From Ruminiclostridium sp. (lineage in GTDB: Bacteria > Bacillota > Clostridia > Oscillospirales > Ruminococcaceae), in the NCBI GenBank assembly GCA_017941355.1, contig JAGAWN010000176.1, positions 1 to 55,899 of the forward strand: a stretch of DNA of 55,899 bases, written 5' to 3'. The position numbers were made by a program, and so were the translations under genes. Below are positions 17,109 through 24,853 of the stretch, piece by piece. Numbering within the stretch: position 1 is the stretch's first letter; every line of letters begins with the position of its first letter. The notes beneath the pieces are model-generated. The model was given only the letters and a program-made list of their open reading frames with translations. It did no database searches and was not told where the DNA came from.

Positions 17109-17165
17109 GGTCTGTCGGTCAGCCCCTCTGGCGCAAGCGCCACCTCCCCGCTTTCGGGGAGACAC
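17109..17165. repeat. Dispersed palindromic intergenic repeat, copy 2 (inverse)
   Basis: The core GGTCTGTCGGTCAGCCCCTC at 17109-17128 is the exact reverse complement of 161-180. The CACCTCCCCG block (17141-17150) and a TCCCCG/CGGGGA hairpin follow in the corresponding order. The spacing and the variable middle hairpin (GGCGCAAGCGCC) differ between copies, as in short mobile repeats. Confidence 0.78.
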
Positions 17166-17234
17166 CCTGCACCCATGCCGTTTCACGGAGATTCGAGCAT
17201 CTGTGAAAAGTAAACAGACTTTATTGACAGACTG

Positions 17235-17265
17235 AAACGCCCCCTCGGAGTTACTCCGAGGGGGT
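17235..17265 (-). terminator. Terminator hairpin of the CAP-domain gene
   Basis: ACGCCCCCTCGGAG with CTCCGAGGGGGTG forms a strong stem with a TTA loop. It lies just past the minus-strand CAP gene stop. Its sequence is nearly the same as the hairpin at 17032-17058, so a copy of the palindrome may have been reused. The T run on the minus side is weak. Confidence 0.6.
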
Positions 17266-17269
17266 GTTC

Positions 17270-18004
17270 TCAGTTGGTAAAAATCTGTACCCAGTACTTT
17301 ACGCCGTTCTGCGTATAGCAGGCAATGCCGATCCTGCCGAAGCCCCTGCCGAGAATGTTCGCACGGTGTCCCGACGAATTCATCCAGCCGTTCATAACAG
17401 CAGATGCCGTTCTCTGTCCGTATGCGAGGTTCTCACCCGCTGTACGGTAAGTAATCCCGTTCTCCGCAAGAACCGTGAAGCAGGACGAGCCGTTCGGACG
17501 TGTGTGGGAGAAAGAACGCACTATCTCCTTTGCACGGATCTCCGCCGCAGCGCTGAGTTCGCTGCTGTAGGCAAGCGCGGAAAGCCCGTTCTTTGCTCTT
17601 TCGCTGTTCACAAGCGTCAGCACCTGACTGACATCGGAGGAAAGGTTCCCCGTCTGTACTGCCGGCTGTCCGGAAACGCAGTTCCCGCCGTCACAGTCTG
17701 TCTGTGCGCTGCCGCAGTTCCCGCCGGTGCAGTCCGCCTGTGCGCTGCCGCAGTTCCCGCCGGTGCAGTCCGTAATCTGAGTTTTGCCGCAGTTCTGCCC
17801 TTTTAAGCAGTCAATGACTGTCTGAACATTAAACTGTCCGTTCGCAATCTGCAGCAAAGAGTTACATCCGCCCGACGGCAGCCCGACATTGAAGCAGTTT
17901 CCGCCGAAACAGAAGTTCAGCGCCGATGAGCTTACGCTGAGTGATGACAGCGCAGCTGTCGCTGTGACAAGTACCGTTGCAAGTCTTTTTACCGGTTTCT
18001 TCAT
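17270..18004 (-). CDS. Secreted CAP/SCP-domain protein with Cys-rich repeat linker
   Basis: This 244-residue protein has a signal peptide (KKPVKRLATVLVTATAALSS, cleavage after SSA) and a Cys-rich region of residues about 30-115. It contains repeats of the form DCxGGNCGSAQ, some separated by exact 30-base DNA repeats near 17700-17770. The C-terminal 120 residues are a CAP (SCP/PR-1, YkwD-like) domain. Signature segments are LNSERAKNGL-like (VNSERAKNGLSALAYSSELSAAAEI), FSHTRPNGSSCF, GENLAYGQRTASAVMNGWMNSSGHRANILG and GIACYTQNGVKYWVQIF. It is likely extracellular or wall-associated; the enzymatic role is unproven. The start follows AAAAGGAGG, an ideal ribosome-binding site. The many cysteines suggest disulfides or metal binding. 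Confidence 0.86.
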   Translation of the reverse strand: MKKPVKRLATVLVTATAALSSLSVSSSALNFCFGGNCFNVGLPSGGCNSLLQIANGQFNVQTVIDCLKGQNCGKTQITDCTGGNCGSAQADCTGGNCGSAQTDCDGGNCVSGQPAVQTGNLSSDVSQVLTLVNSERAKNGLSALAYSSELSAAAEIRAKEIVRSFSHTRPNGSSCFTVLAENGITYRTAGENLAYGQRTASAVMNGWMNSSGHRANILGRGFGRIGIACYTQNGVKYWVQIFTN

Positions 18005-18050
18005 AGATGACCTCCTTTTCGGGAGCAGCCCTCTGCCGCTCCGTATGGTC

Positions 18051-18080
18051 ATTATAGCACCGTTTTTATACAAATTGCAA
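18051..18080 (-). promoter_or_regulatory. SigmaA promoter for the CAP-domain gene
   Basis: On the minus strand TTGCAA (18080-18075) and TATAAT (18056-18051) have an 18-base spacer, about 47 bases before the ATG. The rest of 18081-18255 contains no gene or riboswitch that I can see. Confidence 0.75.
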
Positions 18081-18255
18081 CATTTTCGACAAAACTACAT
18101 ATATTTACCTCTGTTTTTTACTGCAATATGTCAGTATTGCCATTACAAAGGTAGTTTTAATGCCTGATTATGGATCGTCAGGATCCGTTTTGTAGGTTTT
18201 GCCTGCACACACTTCCCTTTCTTTGTATCAATGCGGCAGAAACATCTCTTTCCTG

Positions 18256-18753
18256 TCACTTCTGTTTGTCAAAAATATATCTCCGCACGGGGTCAATACC
18301 TTTCATAAGCGCGATACCGAGGACTCCGCAGGACAGCACCTCTCCCGCGCCTACCGTCGCCATGAGGAACAGCAGTCCGTCAGGCACTCCGTAGGCATAT
18401 TGCAGCACAAACGGTACTATCAGCGTATTTGCGACTATCGGCGGAACCGGTGACAGCCACTTGTTCACTTTCCTGCCGAGAAAGTATGTTCCGACAGCGC
18501 CGATAAGTGTTGCAAGGCTGCCGAAGATAATGTCGAAGATATGCGCACCGGTCAGAATGTTTGACAGGATACAGCCTATGAACAGTCCCGGTATTGCGGC
18601 AGGAGTGTAGAACGGCAGAACAGTAAGTGCTTCCGAGAAGCGAAGCTGTATCGCACCGTTTGCAAGTCCCAGCGCTTCCGCCGTAAGCGTCAGCACGACG
18701 TAAAGTGCAGCGATGACTGCGCCGTGTGCAAGAAAAATGATCTTATCTCTCAC
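18256..18753 (-). CDS. queT: QueT-type queuosine precursor transporter
   Basis: This 165-residue integral membrane protein has about five helices and is of the QueT family, the substrate-specific S component of an ECF-type importer for a queuosine precursor. Conserved stretches are AVIAALYVVLTL, AIQLRFSEALTVLPFYTPAAIPGLFIGC, FDIIFGSLATLIGAVGTYFLGRK and PPIVANTLIVPFVL. The start is GTG (18753), 6 bases after the purD stop, so it is the last gene of the purine operon. Substrate is inferred from family membership. I found no preQ1 riboswitch; it shares the purine operon transcript instead. The energy-coupling ECF components are not in this window. Confidence 0.85.
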   Translation of the reverse strand: MRDKIIFLAHGAVIAALYVVLTLTAEALGLANGAIQLRFSEALTVLPFYTPAAIPGLFIGCILSNILTGAHIFDIIFGSLATLIGAVGTYFLGRKVNKWLSPVPPIVANTLIVPFVLQYAYGVPDGLLFLMATVGAGEVLSCGVLGIALMKGIDPVRRYIFDKQK

Positions 18754-18759
18754 GGGATA

Positions 18760-20040
18760 TCAGCCGTTCAGCGCACGCTTGCCGATGTCGCGGCGGAAAT
18801 GTGCGTTGTCAAAGCTTATCTCCCCGACAGCTTTGTAGGACTTGTCAAGCGCTTCTTTCAGCGTGGGTGCAGTCGCCGTCACGCCGAGAACGCGTCCTCC
18901 CGCAGTCAGGAAGGTTTCACCCTCCAGCTTCGTACCCGCGTGGTAAACGTAAGCCGAACCGTCCGCAAGCTGTCCATCGGCGTTGAAGCCGCTTATGGGC
19001 AGACCGGTGGGGTACTTCTCCGGATAGCCGCCGCTTGCCATTACAACGCAGGCGCAGGCTCCGTCGCTCCACTGCACATCGAGTTTGTCAAGGCGCTCCT
19101 CATCTATCGCTTCGATGATATCCACAAGGTCGGTTTTTAACAGCGGCAGTACCACCTGTGCTTCGGGGTCACCGAAACGGCAGTTGTACTCTACCACTTT
19201 CGCGCCCTCAGGCGTCAGCATAAGTCCGAAGTACAGACAGCCTTTGAAAGGTCTGCCCTCTTTGCGCATAGCTTCAATGGTGGGAATGAAGATGTTCTTC
19301 ATGCACTCGTCAGCCTTGTCTTTCGTATAAAGCGGGTTAGGCGCGATAGTTCCCATGCCGCCGGTATTGAGTCCCTCGTCGTTGTCGAAAGCGCGCTTGT
19401 GATCCATGGACGACACCATGGGTTTTACTGTCTTGCCGTCGGTGAACGCAAGGACTGTCACTTCGGGACCTGTCATGAATTCCTCAATTACGATCTCACT
19501 GCCGCTCTTGCCGAACTTGCCGCCTATGAGCATGGAGTTTACAGCCTCGACTGCCTCCTGCTCGTTCTGCGCGATGATAACGCCCTTTCCGAGAGCAAGT
19601 CCGTCGCACTTGATGACAGCCGGGTAGCTGTTCTGCGCCTTGATGTATTCTATTGCCTTTTCCGCGTCGGTGAAGGTCTCATACGCCGCAGTGGGTATTC
19701 CGTACTTCTTCATCAGCGACTTCGAGAACACCTTGCTGCCCTCAAGTATAGCGGCATTGGCGCGGGGACCGAAGGTTCTGAATCCCTTTTCGTTCAGCCG
19801 GTCAACAAGTCCCATTACCAGCGGGTCATCGGGGGTAACAAACACGAAGTCGGGTTTCAGCTTTTCGGCAAGCTCCACCTGACCGTCAATGTCGGTAGCC
19901 TTAACCGGGAAACATTCCGCAAGCTTTGAAATGCCGCCGTTGCCGGGCGCGCAGTATATCTTATCTATCTTCGGGGAGGCGGACAGCGCCTTTATAACAG
20001 CGTGTTCACGTCCGCCGCCGCCTACTACCAGTATGTCCAT
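18760..20040 (-). CDS. purD: Phosphoribosylamine-glycine ligase (GAR synthetase)
   Basis: This 426-residue ATP-grasp enzyme performs the second purine step, joining phosphoribosylamine and glycine. It starts MDILVVGGGGREHAVIKAL and has the ATP-grasp segments AVIKCDGLALGKGVIIA, IVIEEFMTGPEVTVLAF and GCLYFGLMLTPEGAKVVEYNCRFGDPEAQ, all characteristic of PurD. The length is normal. AAAGGACAAC precedes the ATG. The upstream 161-base region contains two hairpin units that may set mRNA stability, since two unrelated genes precede it in the operon. queT follows after 6 bases. Confidence 0.95.
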   Translation of the reverse strand: MDILVVGGGGREHAVIKALSASPKIDKIYCAPGNGGISKLAECFPVKATDIDGQVELAEKLKPDFVFVTPDDPLVMGLVDRLNEKGFRTFGPRANAAILEGSKVFSKSLMKKYGIPTAAYETFTDAEKAIEYIKAQNSYPAVIKCDGLALGKGVIIAQNEQEAVEAVNSMLIGGKFGKSGSEIVIEEFMTGPEVTVLAFTDGKTVKPMVSSMDHKRAFDNDEGLNTGGMGTIAPNPLYTKDKADECMKNIFIPTIEAMRKEGRPFKGCLYFGLMLTPEGAKVVEYNCRFGDPEAQVVLPLLKTDLVDIIEAIDEERLDKLDVQWSDGACACVVMASGGYPEKYPTGLPISGFNADGQLADGSAYVYHAGTKLEGETFLTAGGRVLGVTATAPTLKEALDKSYKAVGEISFDNAHFRRDIGKRALNG

Positions 20041-20068
20041 ATTGTTGTCCTTTCTTGTTAAAACGGCG

Positions 20069-20190
20069 CATATCCCCGCTTGATGCGGGGATATGTGTCT
20101 GTCAATAAAATCTGTTTATATTTGCAGATGTTCGATCCTCCGTGGTACGGGTAAAGTGCAGGGCTTGCCCTGCCGGGGGCGGAGCCCCGG
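20069..20190. repeat. Intercistronic hairpin cluster between yjbR-like gene and purD
   Basis: CATATCCCCGC/GCGGGGATATG (20069-20095) forms an 11-bp stem. GCAGGGCTTGCCCTGC (20158-20173) and CCGGGG/CCCCGG (20173-20190) form a second pair of tight hairpins. The 161-base gap between purD and the upstream gene in the operon contains only these. The GC-rich paired-hairpin unit has the look of a dispersed intergenic repeat. Confidence 0.7.
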
Positions 20191-20201
20191 CGGGATATGT
20201 G

Positions 20202-20585
20202 TCATTGCCATATATCTTCAAGTATCTCGTGCTGCACCTTTTTCGGGAAGTGCCGCAGTACCTCGTTGTACCCGCGGTCGCACATATCACGCACTACCTC
20301 ATAAGGCACAGAGCCGGTGAGCTTCACGCTGTTCCAGTGCTGTTTGTTCATGTAGTAGCCCTCGTTTATGTCCTCGTGGAGCCTTCGGATAGTGTCGTTG
20401 TAGTCCGGCTGCGCCTTGATATTGAGCAGAGCATCGTCGGTGCCGTCCGCGCATATCGCCGCGAACATCTTCCCGCGCAGCATGAAGCGCGTCCAGCCCC
20501 ACTGCTCCTGATAGTCCGTATCGACTCCCTTTTTGTTCATAAGGTAGTCGTACAGCTCAGGGTAAATGTCCTTACACCAGCTCAT
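20202..20585 (-). CDS. MmcQ/YjbR-family protein
   Basis: This 127-residue protein matches the MmcQ/YjbR (double-wing) family. It has an N-terminal Lys/Tyr-rich helix, a WGWTRFMLRGKMFAAICADG strand pair where the family shows 'YKVGGKIFAxxxxD', and a C-terminal NKQHWNSVKLTGSVPYEVVRDMCDRGYNEVLRHFPKK. Members are small soluble proteins; a CyaY-like or DNA-binding fold has been described, and function is not settled. ATG at 20585 follows AAAGGAGCGG. It sits inside the purine operon between a DUF4375 gene and purD, without an obvious metabolic link. Confidence 0.82.
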   Translation of the reverse strand: MSWCKDIYPELYDYLMNKKGVDTDYQEQWGWTRFMLRGKMFAAICADGTDDALLNIKAQPDYNDTIRRLHEDINEGYYMNKQHWNSVKLTGSVPYEVVRDMCDRGYNEVLRHFPKKVQHEILEDIWQ

Positions 20586-20603
20586 AGTCCGCTCCTTTCG
20601 CCG

Positions 20604-21167
20604 TCAGTCACATCTGCTTAGCGTTTTGCTCCATTTGAGCATCTGCTCGGCGGCTTTATCATCTATTTCGGTGAAGCCGCTGTAAACAAAATCGTCGATG
20701 TTGGCGCGTATCAGCTTCAGCAGTTCACCATTCATACCGTCGAGGTCGTAGAACTCGCTGTCAAGTGCGTCAAGCCGCTCATATTCCTCATCGGACATAG
20801 CCTCCTGCTGTTTCCAACGCTCTTTGCGAACGAAGGACGGTCTGCCGCCCATGAGTTCCGCGCTTCTCTGCAAAATATCCGCGTATCGTTTATCATCAAA
20901 CATTTTGAAGCAGTTCAGCGCATCTTCCCAGACAATGCCGGTACTGTTGTAGTAGAACTGGTCGTGACCGCCGTTGTCGACCTCACCGCAGTACCATTCG
21001 GCTGCAACCACATATCTTTGCAGCTTTGTGAACCGTTCCGCGCTTTTCAGATAGTTGTCGTAGCTGTCGTAGATATCCAGCTCCCACCAGACCGGGTTTA
21101 TTATTTCCATCGGGTCGGCGTCATCGGACATTATATATTCGCGTGTGATATCTATTTTTAATTTCAT
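20604..21167 (-). CDS. DUF4375 (DMP19-like) protein
   Basis: This 187-residue soluble acidic protein matches the DUF4375/DMP19 family. Recognisable segments are FTKLQRYVVAAEWYCGEVDNGGHDQFYYNSTG, DALNCFKMFDDKRYADIL and EEYERLDALDSEFYDLD. Members usually have the VxNGGHxQFF-type pattern seen here as VDNGGHDQFYYN. The family is poorly characterised, and DMP19 proteins are known in Neisseria as dsDNA-mimic proteins; whether that applies here is unknown. Its start is preceded by GGAGCGG. It is the first non-purine gene in the operon, 9 bases after the AICAR transformylase gene, and is probably translated from the same transcript. Confidence 0.8.
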   Translation of the reverse strand: MKLKIDITREYIMSDDADPMEIINPVWWELDIYDSYDNYLKSAERFTKLQRYVVAAEWYCGEVDNGGHDQFYYNSTGIVWEDALNCFKMFDDKRYADILQRSAELMGGRPSFVRKERWKQQEAMSDEEYERLDALDSEFYDLDGMNGELLKLIRANIDDFVYSGFTEIDDKAAEQMLKWSKTLSRCD

Positions 21168-21176
21168 TTCCGCTCC

Positions 21177-22352
21177 TTAATGATGGAACAGCCTTATCCC
21201 CGTGAACGCCATTGCGATACCGTACTTGTTGCAGGTCTCGATAACATTGTCGTCGCGTATGGAGCCGCCGGGCTGCGCGATAAACTCAACGCCGCTGCGG
21301 TGAGCGCGCTCGATGTTGTCGCCGAAGGGGAAGAACGCGTCGGAACCCAGTGAAACGCCCTTCATTGTGGAGAGCCACTTTTTCTTCTCCTCGACAGTGA
21401 ACACTTCCGGCTTTACCTTGAAAATGTGCTGCCATGCACCGTCCGCGAGAACGTCCATGTAATCCTCGCCGATGTACAGGTCGATAGCGTTGTCTCTGTC
21501 CGCACGTCTGATTGTGTCAACGAACTGGAGTCCCAGAACCTGCGGAGACTGGCGCAGATACCAGTTGTCGGCTTTCTGACCGGCAAGGCGTGTGCAGTGT
21601 ATTCTCGACTGCTGACCCGCGCCGATACCGATAGCCTGACCGCCGCAGGCGTATGCTACGGAGTTGGACTGCGTATATTTCAGAGTTATCATTGCGATTG
21701 CAAGATCACGCTTTGCCGCTTCGGGGAGGTTTTTGTTCTCGGTGACGATGTTCGCAAACAGCTCGTCATTGATAACAAGCTCGTTTCTGCCCTGCTCGAA
21801 AGTGATTCCGTACACCTGCTTGCGCTCAACGGGAGCGGGTGTGTAGTCGGGATCCATTTTGATGATGTTGTATGTGCCCTTGCGCTTGGTCTTGAGTATC
21901 TCAAGCGCTTCCTGCTCGTAGCCGGGAGCGATAACGCCGTCGGAGACCTCGCGCTGTATCATCTTTGCCGTGGAAACGTCGCAGACATCGGAAAGCGCGA
22001 TGAAATCGCCGTAGGAGGACATTCTGTCAGCGCCTCTTGCTCTCGCGTATGCGCAGGCGAGCGGAGAAAGCTTGCCGAGATCGTCCACCCAGTAGATCTT
22101 TTTGAGAGTGTCGGTGAGTTCGATGCCGACAGCTGCACCAGCGGGCGAAACGTGCTTGAAAGAAGCCGCAGCCGGGAGCCCGGTAGCCTTTTTCAGCTCC
22201 TTTACAAGCTGCCAGCCGTTGAAAGCGTCCATAAAGTTGATGTAACCGGGCTTGCCGTTAAGCACTTCTATCGGCAGCTCGCCCTCTTCCATGAAGATGC
22301 GCGAGGGCTTCTGATTGGGGTTACAGCCGTATTTGAGTTCAAGTTCCTGCAT
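21177..22352 (-). CDS. purH: AICAR transformylase (stand-alone, no IMP cyclohydrolase domain)
   Basis: This 391-residue protein is only the C-terminal half of the usual bifunctional PurH and formylates AICAR using 10-formyl-THF. Recognisable segments are LKYGCNPNQKP at the start, AASFKHVSPAGAAVG (catalytic Lys-His pair), DRMSSYGDFIALSD, YTQSNSVAYACGGQAIGIGAGQQSRIHCTRLA and SDAFFPFGDNIERAHRSGV. The N-terminal IMP cyclohydrolase domain is absent, and a separate PurO gene precedes it in the operon. A PurH-like label can mislead, because the MGS-like domain is missing. ATG 22352 is preceded by GGAGG (AACGGAGGTAAAA). Confidence 0.92.
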   Translation of the reverse strand: MQELELKYGCNPNQKPSRIFMEEGELPIEVLNGKPGYINFMDAFNGWQLVKELKKATGLPAAASFKHVSPAGAAVGIELTDTLKKIYWVDDLGKLSPLACAYARARGADRMSSYGDFIALSDVCDVSTAKMIQREVSDGVIAPGYEQEALEILKTKRKGTYNIIKMDPDYTPAPVERKQVYGITFEQGRNELVINDELFANIVTENKNLPEAAKRDLAIAMITLKYTQSNSVAYACGGQAIGIGAGQQSRIHCTRLAGQKADNWYLRQSPQVLGLQFVDTIRRADRDNAIDLYIGEDYMDVLADGAWQHIFKVKPEVFTVEEKKKWLSTMKGVSLGSDAFFPFGDNIERAHRSGVEFIAQPGGSIRDDNVIETCNKYGIAMAFTGIRLFHH

Positions 22353-22374
22353 AGTTTTTTACCTCCGTTGAAGA

Positions 22375-23091
22375 TCAGACATTCTTGTTTACTATTCTCG
22401 AATCGAATTTTCCTGTTTCGATGTCGATATATCTTGTGAAGAGCGACACCTTGTTATCCGCGTTCAGGTTGTCCCATACAAGCTTTGTGAATTCGTCAAG
22501 CGGCAGATCGGGGATAATTACGCGCTTGGGTTCACCCTCGAAACTCGGCAGCGGATCTCCCGCGCCCTTGTAGGTGTGTATGAAGCGTCCCTCGCCGCTC
22601 TTCGGGCAGCTGTAAGCGTATGTATTGCGCACCGTACATTCCGGGTCGCCGTCAAGGCTCTTGATGATGTGCATAGCGTAGTTCATGTTGCCGCCGTCAG
22701 CGTGTACTATGCCGGAGATGCGGGGTGTGTAGTTGGGCTTGTCGTCCTCAAACTCGCGGAAACGCAGAGACTGCTCAAATGTCTGCTGCTTGTCCATCTG
22801 CTCATAGATAGTGTCGGTCTGGTCGCCGTTCGTGACGATAGTCTTTGTACCGAGGACTTTGACCGGAGCATAGATGATGAGGTGCGGATCCACCATTTTC
22901 GACGGGTCAAACGCCTGTGTGCGGATACCCGCGCCGTCCGTGACGAACACGCGGTTGCGGCTGTTCTCGCTTCTGCCCATGATGAAGTACGCGATTACAG
23001 CGTTCTTACCGTCGGGGGACTTGCCTAAGATTATGCCTCTGCCGTGGTACGCGAGGCTGTTCAGTTCCTTTTCGATGCTGATGAGTTCCAT
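22375..23091 (-). CDS. purO: IMP cyclohydrolase, PurO type
   Basis: This 238-residue protein resembles PurO, a cyclohydrolase first found in archaea, which closes FAICAR to IMP. The family pattern is seen in YHGRGIILGKSPDGKNAVIAYFIMGRSENSRNRVF and in NYTPRISGI. The protein is unrelated to the MGS-fold cyclohydrolase of bacterial PurH. It lies 22 bases from the AICAR transformylase gene in the operon, so the two together replace PurH. ATG 23091 follows AAAGGAG. The assignment rests on family pattern plus the missing PurH domain; no structure check was made. Confidence 0.88.
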   Translation of the reverse strand: MELISIEKELNSLAYHGRGIILGKSPDGKNAVIAYFIMGRSENSRNRVFVTDGAGIRTQAFDPSKMVDPHLIIYAPVKVLGTKTIVTNGDQTDTIYEQMDKQQTFEQSLRFREFEDDKPNYTPRISGIVHADGGNMNYAMHIIKSLDGDPECTVRNTYAYSCPKSGEGRFIHTYKGAGDPLPSFEGEPKRVIIPDLPLDEFTKLVWDNLNADNKVSLFTRYIDIETGKFDSRIVNKNV

Positions 23092-23106
23092 TAGCTGCTC
23101 CTTTCG

Positions 23107-23733
23107 TCAGCGGTCAACGACCGCGATGCCGTTTTCTACCTTTATTCTGCCGTCGCAGAAGAGCCTTACCGCTTCCGGCAGTATCTTCCACTCCGCCTGT
23201 TCCATTACTCGCTTCTGCAAAGTTTCGGGGGTGTCTCCGTTCTGCACCTCCACCGCTTTTTGCAGGATTATCGGTCCGCCGTCGCACTCCTCGGTGACGA
23301 AATGCACTGTGGCACCGGTTATCTTCACGCCTTTTTTCAGCGCTTCCTCATGCACGCGCAGCCCATAGTAGCCTTTCCCGCAGAAGGACGGGATAAGCGC
23401 CGGATGCACGTTCATCATTCTGTACGGGAACGCGTTGCAGACCTGTCCGTCAAGTATTGTCATGAACCCCGCATATACAACGAGATCGGCTTCCGCTTCT
23501 TTCAGCGCTTCCACCATTGCCTTGCTGTACGACGCGATATCGGTGTATGCTTTGCGTTCGAGAACGCGAGTGCGTATGAAGTTGTCCTTTGCGCGTTTGA
23601 GCGCGTAAGCGTCGGGCTTGGACGAGATAACGCAGGTGATGTTCCCGTTCCCGAGTTCACCGCGCTTCTGCGCGTCTATCAGCGCCTGCAGGTTCGTGCC
23701 GCCGCCCGATACAAGTACCGAGATGTTTGTCAT
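23107..23733 (-). CDS. purN: Glycinamide ribonucleotide transformylase
   Basis: This 208-residue protein is PurN, which transfers the formyl group of 10-formyl-THF to GAR. It begins NISVLVSGGGTNLQALIDA, with the core DLVVYAGFMTILDGQVCNAFPYRMMNVHPALIPSF including the catalytic Asn-x-His (NVHPALIPSF). GATVHFVTEECDGGPIILQ contains the catalytic Asp and His region. Length and motifs are normal. ATG 23733 has GAGGAAACGAC upstream. The upstream 58 bases before purN (23734-23791) include an imperfect GC-rich stem (23760-23786) followed on the minus strand by TTTT. That stem could act as a weak internal attenuator. Confidence 0.94.
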   Translation of the reverse strand: MTNISVLVSGGGTNLQALIDAQKRGELGNGNITCVISSKPDAYALKRAKDNFIRTRVLERKAYTDIASYSKAMVEALKEAEADLVVYAGFMTILDGQVCNAFPYRMMNVHPALIPSFCGKGYYGLRVHEEALKKGVKITGATVHFVTEECDGGPIILQKAVEVQNGDTPETLQKRVMEQAEWKILPEAVRLFCDGRIKVENGIAVVDR

Positions 23734-23791
23734 GTCGTTTCCTCCGTTACAACCGAAAACGGGCGCTGCTCCGGGAACAGCACCCTTGTCG

Positions 23792-24829
23792 TTACTTTAT
23801 GATGATAGCCTTGTCACACTTGTCTATCGTGCCTATGCGGCAGGCCTTGCAGCCGTTGTCCGCAAGCACCTTTACCGCCTTGTCGGCATCGGCTGCGGGA
23901 ACGACTATCGACATTCCGATACCCATGTTGAAGGTATTGAACATATCATGCTCGTCAATGCCGCCGCGCTCCTTAAGAAGCGTGAAGATGTACGGGACTT
24001 CCCAGCTGCCCTTGTCGATGACCGCAGTGAAGCCGTCCGGGATAGAACGCGGGATATTCTCGTAGAAGCCGCCGCCGGTGATATGGCTTATCGCCTTGAC
24101 TTCGACCTTGCTTATAAGGTCAAGGACGGGCTTAACATACAGATTCGTCGGAGTAAGCAGTGTTTCGCCCAGTGTCCTTCCGTCCGGGAGCTTCTCGTCA
24201 AGCACTTCGCGCCTGTCGATACCGAACACCTTGCGCACCAGCGAGAAACCGTTGGAGTGTACGCCGGAGGAAGCGAGACCGATGATCGCGTCACCGACCT
24301 GTACCTTGCTGCCGTCGATTATGGCTTTCTTGCTTACGATGCCGACTGAGAATCCGCCCACATCGTACTCGTCCTCGGGCATGAGACCCGGGTGTTCGGC
24401 GGTCTCGCCGCCTATCAGCGCACAGCCGGACTCAACACAGCCGTCGGCAATGCCCTTGACGATAGAGGCTATCTTTGCCGGCTCGTTCTTTCCGCAGGCG
24501 ATGTAGTCGAGGAAGAACAGCGGTTTCGCGCCGCAGCAGATGATGTCGTTCACACACATCGCCACCGCGTCGATACCGATAGTATCGTGCTTGTCCAGCA
24601 GGAACGCGAGCTTTATCTTGGTACCCACGCCGTCGGTGCCGGAAACGAGCACCGGGTCGTCGTACTCCTTCGGGTCGAGCTCGAACAGACCGCCGAAGCC
24701 GCCTATGCTGTCGATAGCGCCCTTGATACGGGTGCGCTCGACGTGCTCTTTCATAAGGCGTACCGCCTCATAACCTGCGGTAACGTCAACGCCCGCAGCC
24801 TTGTAACTTTCGGAATGACTGTCTTTCAT
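23792..24829 (-). CDS. purM: Phosphoribosylformylglycinamidine cyclo-ligase (AIR synthetase)
   Basis: This 345-residue protein closes FGAM to AIR with ATP. Conserved parts are [93 protein letters not shown] and [16 protein letters not shown]. Length and the Gly-rich loop match PurM. Start 24829 is preceded by AAAGGATTATTGT. It follows the PurF-like gene by 24 bases. Together with purN, purC and purE it supplies steps 3, 5, 6 and 7; purL and purB are not in this window. Confidence 0.95.
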   Translation of the reverse strand: MKDSHSESYKAAGVDVTAGYEAVRLMKEHVERTRIKGAIDSIGGFGGLFELDPKEYDDPVLVSGTDGVGTKIKLAFLLDKHDTIGIDAVAMCVNDIICCGAKPLFFLDYIACGKNEPAKIASIVKGIADGCVESGCALIGGETAEHPGLMPEDEYDVGGFSVGIVSKKAIIDGSKVQVGDAIIGLASSGVHSNGFSLVRKVFGIDRREVLDEKLPDGRTLGETLLTPTNLYVKPVLDLISKVEVKAISHITGGGFYENIPRSIPDGFTAVIDKGSWEVPYIFTLLKERGGIDEHDMFNTFNMGIGMSIVVPAADADKAVKVLADNGCKACRIGTIDKCDKAIIIK

Positions 24830-24853
24830 ACAATAATCCTTTCGGTGTTCAAA

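Noticed and set aside
17690..17780. CRISPR-like direct repeats in the CAP-domain gene
   Set aside because: The 30-base repeats are in frame and code for DCxGGNCGSAQ units, with no spacers.
18081..18255. Possible preQ1 riboswitch for queT
   Set aside because: queT is the last gene of the purine operon and its start is next to the purD stop; this region is downstream of its stop.
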